Assembly (NCBI RefSeq): GCF_016495865.1
Contig: NZ_CP054706.1
Span: 2,418,001 to 2,482,000, forward strand
DNA from: Salicibibacter cibi
Lineage (GTDB): Bacteria > Bacillota > Bacilli > Bacillales > Marinococcaceae
DNA length: 64,000 nt
Direction of reading: 5' to 3'
In this document: positions 62,329 through 64,000 of the stretch, one piece after another
How positions within the stretch are numbered: position 1 is the first letter of the stretch
Layout: every line of letters starts with the position of its first letter
Program-made: the position numbers and the translations under genes
Notes under the pieces: model-generated
The model's database searches: none
What the model saw: only the letters and a program-made list of their open reading frames with translations
What the model was told of the DNA's origin: nothing

Positions 62329-63801
62329 CTATTTTTCACCTTTCTGCCGGTCGTGTATCGCTATCTTTGCTTCAATGCGATCGTCGAACGTATGGTAGGT
62401 TCCGTCGACCTCTTGATAGGGCTCATGCCCTTTGCCGGCAATCACGATGACATCTTTGCTTTTTGCTTTACGAACAGCGTAACGAATGGCTTCTTTTCGG
62501 TCCACGATCGTCCGGAAGGATTGGCCTTCCACCCCTGCTTCCATATCCCGAAGAATGGTTCGCGGGTCTTCACTGCGTGGATTATCCGTCGTGAAAATCG
62601 CTTCATCCGCGTATGCAGCAGCGATTCTTGCCATCTCGGGTCGTTTCGTACGGTCCCGATCCCCACCGCATCCGACAATCACGTAGACATCTTGTTCTGT
62701 CAGCTCCCGGACCGTTTGCAATATGTTATCCAAGCTGTCGGGCGTATGGGCATAATCGACAATCACCGCGAAATTCTGCCCTTCTTCAACCGGCTCAAAG
62801 CGCCCGGGGACCGGTTTCGCAGATTCCAGGCTCTGTTTAATGACCGACAAGGAAACCCCGGACGCATATGCTGCCGCCGCTGCAGCCAACGCATTATATA
62901 CGCTGAAACGACCGATCATTTTCAAGTTTAATTCAATCGATGCTTCGCCTATTACAAGCGTAAAAAATGTTCCCGTCGGCCGCGCGTGCAAATCACGGGC
63001 ACGAACATCCACTCCGTCCCGCAGGCCGTACGTGAGGACCGGCGCTGCGGTTACATCCATCATGTAGCGGGCGTAAGGATCGTCGTTATTGACAATTGCC
63101 ACCTTCAAATCCTGATCATAAGCGTTGCCAAGTTGTGAAAACAAGAGTCCCTTGGCCTGTTTATAATCGTCCATCGTTTCATGATAATCCAGGTGTTCGA
63201 CACTTAAATTGGTAAACACAGCGATATTAAACGTCGTTCCGCGAACTCTGCCGAGGGATAGGGCGTGCGAAGAGACTTCCATCGTCACATCGGTTACGCC
63301 CGTTTCCTTCATTTCCGAAAAGGTTTGTTGCAACACTAATGATTCCGGGGTCGTATTTTTGGCTTCGAAGACTTCGTCATTATATTGCGTATAAAGGGTA
63401 CCAATCAAGCCTGTATTTCGATTGTCCTCTTGTAATATTTGATTCAATAGATGCGTAGTTGTCGTCTTCCCGTTCGTTCCGGTGACACCTATGATGTTTA
63501 GATCGTGGGTTGGGCTATGGTAAAAACGGTTGGCGATTTGCGCAAGGGCCCGTTTGCTGTCAGATACAATGATGGTTGGAACATCGACGTTCACATCTTC
63601 CTCGGCAACAATCGCGACTGCCCCCTTTTTAACAGCTTCTCGCGCATACCGGTGGCCATCGACCGTAAAGCCGCGAATGGCAACAAATAATGTGCCTGCT
63701 TGTGCAAGGCGAGAATCCATTTCCACGGAAGTGATGATTGGATTTTCAGTTTTCGTTTTGGTATATGCGAGCAAGCCCGCCAAGCATTCCTGCAAATACA
63801 T
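62329..63801 (-). CDS. murE: UDP-MurNAc-tripeptide synthetase (meso-DAP adding)
   Basis: 490 residues. GVTGTNGKTTTTHLL is the ATP loop; NLSVEHLDYHETMDDY contains the conserved His; TTDNPRSEDP is the DNPR motif that selects meso-diaminopimelate rather than lysine, so the wall is of the DAP type. Confidence 0.96.
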   Translation of the reverse strand: MYLQECLAGLLAYTKTKTENPIITSVEMDSRLAQAGTLFVAIRGFTVDGHRYAREAVKKGAVAIVAEEDVNVDVPTIIVSDSKRALAQIANRFYHSPTHDLNIIGVTGTNGKTTTTHLLNQILQEDNRNTGLIGTLYTQYNDEVFEAKNTTPESLVLQQTFSEMKETGVTDVTMEVSSHALSLGRVRGTTFNIAVFTNLSVEHLDYHETMDDYKQAKGLLFSQLGNAYDQDLKVAIVNNDDPYARYMMDVTAAPVLTYGLRDGVDVRARDLHARPTGTFFTLVIGEASIELNLKMIGRFSVYNALAAAAAAYASGVSLSVIKQSLESAKPVPGRFEPVEEGQNFAVIVDYAHTPDSLDNILQTVRELTEQDVYVIVGCGGDRDRTKRPEMARIAAAYADEAIFTTDNPRSEDPRTILRDMEAGVEGQSFRTIVDRKEAIRYAVRKAKSKDVIVIAGKGHEPYQEVDGTYHTFDDRIEAKIAIHDRQKGEK

Positions 63802-63850
63802 ACATTTTTCTTCCTTTCAGTCCCTGACTTCCACTATCAACATGTGAGAA

Positions 63851-63872
63851 CAGCCAAGGCTTTCCTTGGCTG
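63851..63872 (-). terminator. Hairpin between spoVD/pbpB and murE
   Basis: CAGCCAAGG-cttt-CCTTGGCTG, a perfect 9-bp stem 18 bp past the PBP stop codon. There is no strong U tail, so it may be a weak terminator or an mRNA-stabilising stem. Confidence 0.45.
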
Positions 63873-63889
63873 AGCATATATTAACTATT

Positions 63890-64000
63890 TTAATCGCTTT
63901 CGTCCCTCATGTACAGACGAAGCGTGGAGCCTTCTTCTACTCTCTCGCCTGCAGCGGGGGATTGGCGGTAAATTTCTTCCCCTTCTCCTGAAATTTCCAG
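63890..64000 (-). CDS. spoVD: PASTA-domain penicillin-binding protein, C-terminal end (partial)
   Basis: The last 36 codons are in the window. The translation (RQSPAAGERVEEGSTLRLYM then RDESD stop) is the end of a PASTA domain. By position before murE it is SpoVD or the vegetative PbpB; both carry C-terminal PASTA domains and cannot be told apart from this piece. Confidence 0.8.
   Translation of the reverse strand: MEISGEGEEIYRQSPAAGERVEEGSTLRLYMRDESD

Noticed and set aside
62130..62450. Plus-strand frame between mraY and murE
   Set aside because: It overlaps the 3' end of murE in antisense and has no family similarity.

Overview
The window is a chromosomal segment of a Bacillales bacterium, most likely a Bacillaceae species. 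Three things indicate this: the gene order closely follows the Bacillus subtilis spoVD-murE...ftsZ-spoIIG-sigG-ylm-divIVA-ileS-lspA-pyr-yloABC-gmk-rpoZ-coaBC-priA-rlmN-prpC-prkC backbone; sporulation genes (spoIIGA, sigE, sigG, spoVE) are present; and typical Firmicutes RNA regulation is present (Ile T-box, PyrR attenuators). The acidic tails on several proteins and the cation ATPases would suit a salt- or alkali-tolerant species, but that is only an inference. Almost every gene is on the minus strand, so transcription runs from high to low coordinates. No tRNA, rRNA or CRISPR array was seen.

Read in transcription order from the right: the end of a PASTA-domain PBP (spoVD/pbpB), murE, mraY, murD, spoVE and murG (peptidoglycan precursors, 57-64 kb); divIB, ftsA, ftsZ (division); spoIIGA-sigE and sigG (mother-cell and forespore sigma factors, with recognisable promoters); ylmC, ylmD, ylmE, sepF, ylmG, ylmH, divIVA (division and pole proteins); a T-box-controlled ileS; ylyA, lspA and a frameshifted rluD homologue; then the pyrimidine operon pyrR-pyrP-pyrB-carB-(IS)-pyrK-pyrD-pyrF-pyrE. 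The pyr operon lacks pyrC and carA and is interrupted by a 1,407-bp tnpB-only IS200/IS605 element inserted exactly at the carB stop/pyrK start overlap.

To the left, a divergent DAACS-type transporter and rqcH lie on the plus strand, followed by yloB (Ca2+ ATPase), yloC, remA, gmk and rpoZ. Between rpoZ and coaBC, which are neighbours in B. subtilis, lies a 12-kb accessory block (about 7.9-20.0 kb). It holds copper genes (copA-csoR and a frameshifted CopB), a universal stress protein next to an FNR-like palindrome, a P2-type ATPase whose M6 lacks the usual Ca2+ ligand, a DASS anion transporter and a broken NERD-domain gene. The left end is coaBC-priA-fmt-rsmB-rlmN-prpC-prkC, tightly overlapping but without def.

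The intergenic DNA is rich in repeats: a 282-bp MITE-like element (2 copies), a 92-94-bp two-hairpin element with compensatory stem changes (3 copies, one inside the ileS T-box leader), palindromes with a CATG-N7-CATG core, and a 52-bp tandem array upstream of the pyr operon. Three genes (NERD, copB, rluD) carry single-base frameshifts at or near homopolymers. Coordinates and starts were read by eye; functional names rest on motif and synteny recognition, not on database searches.
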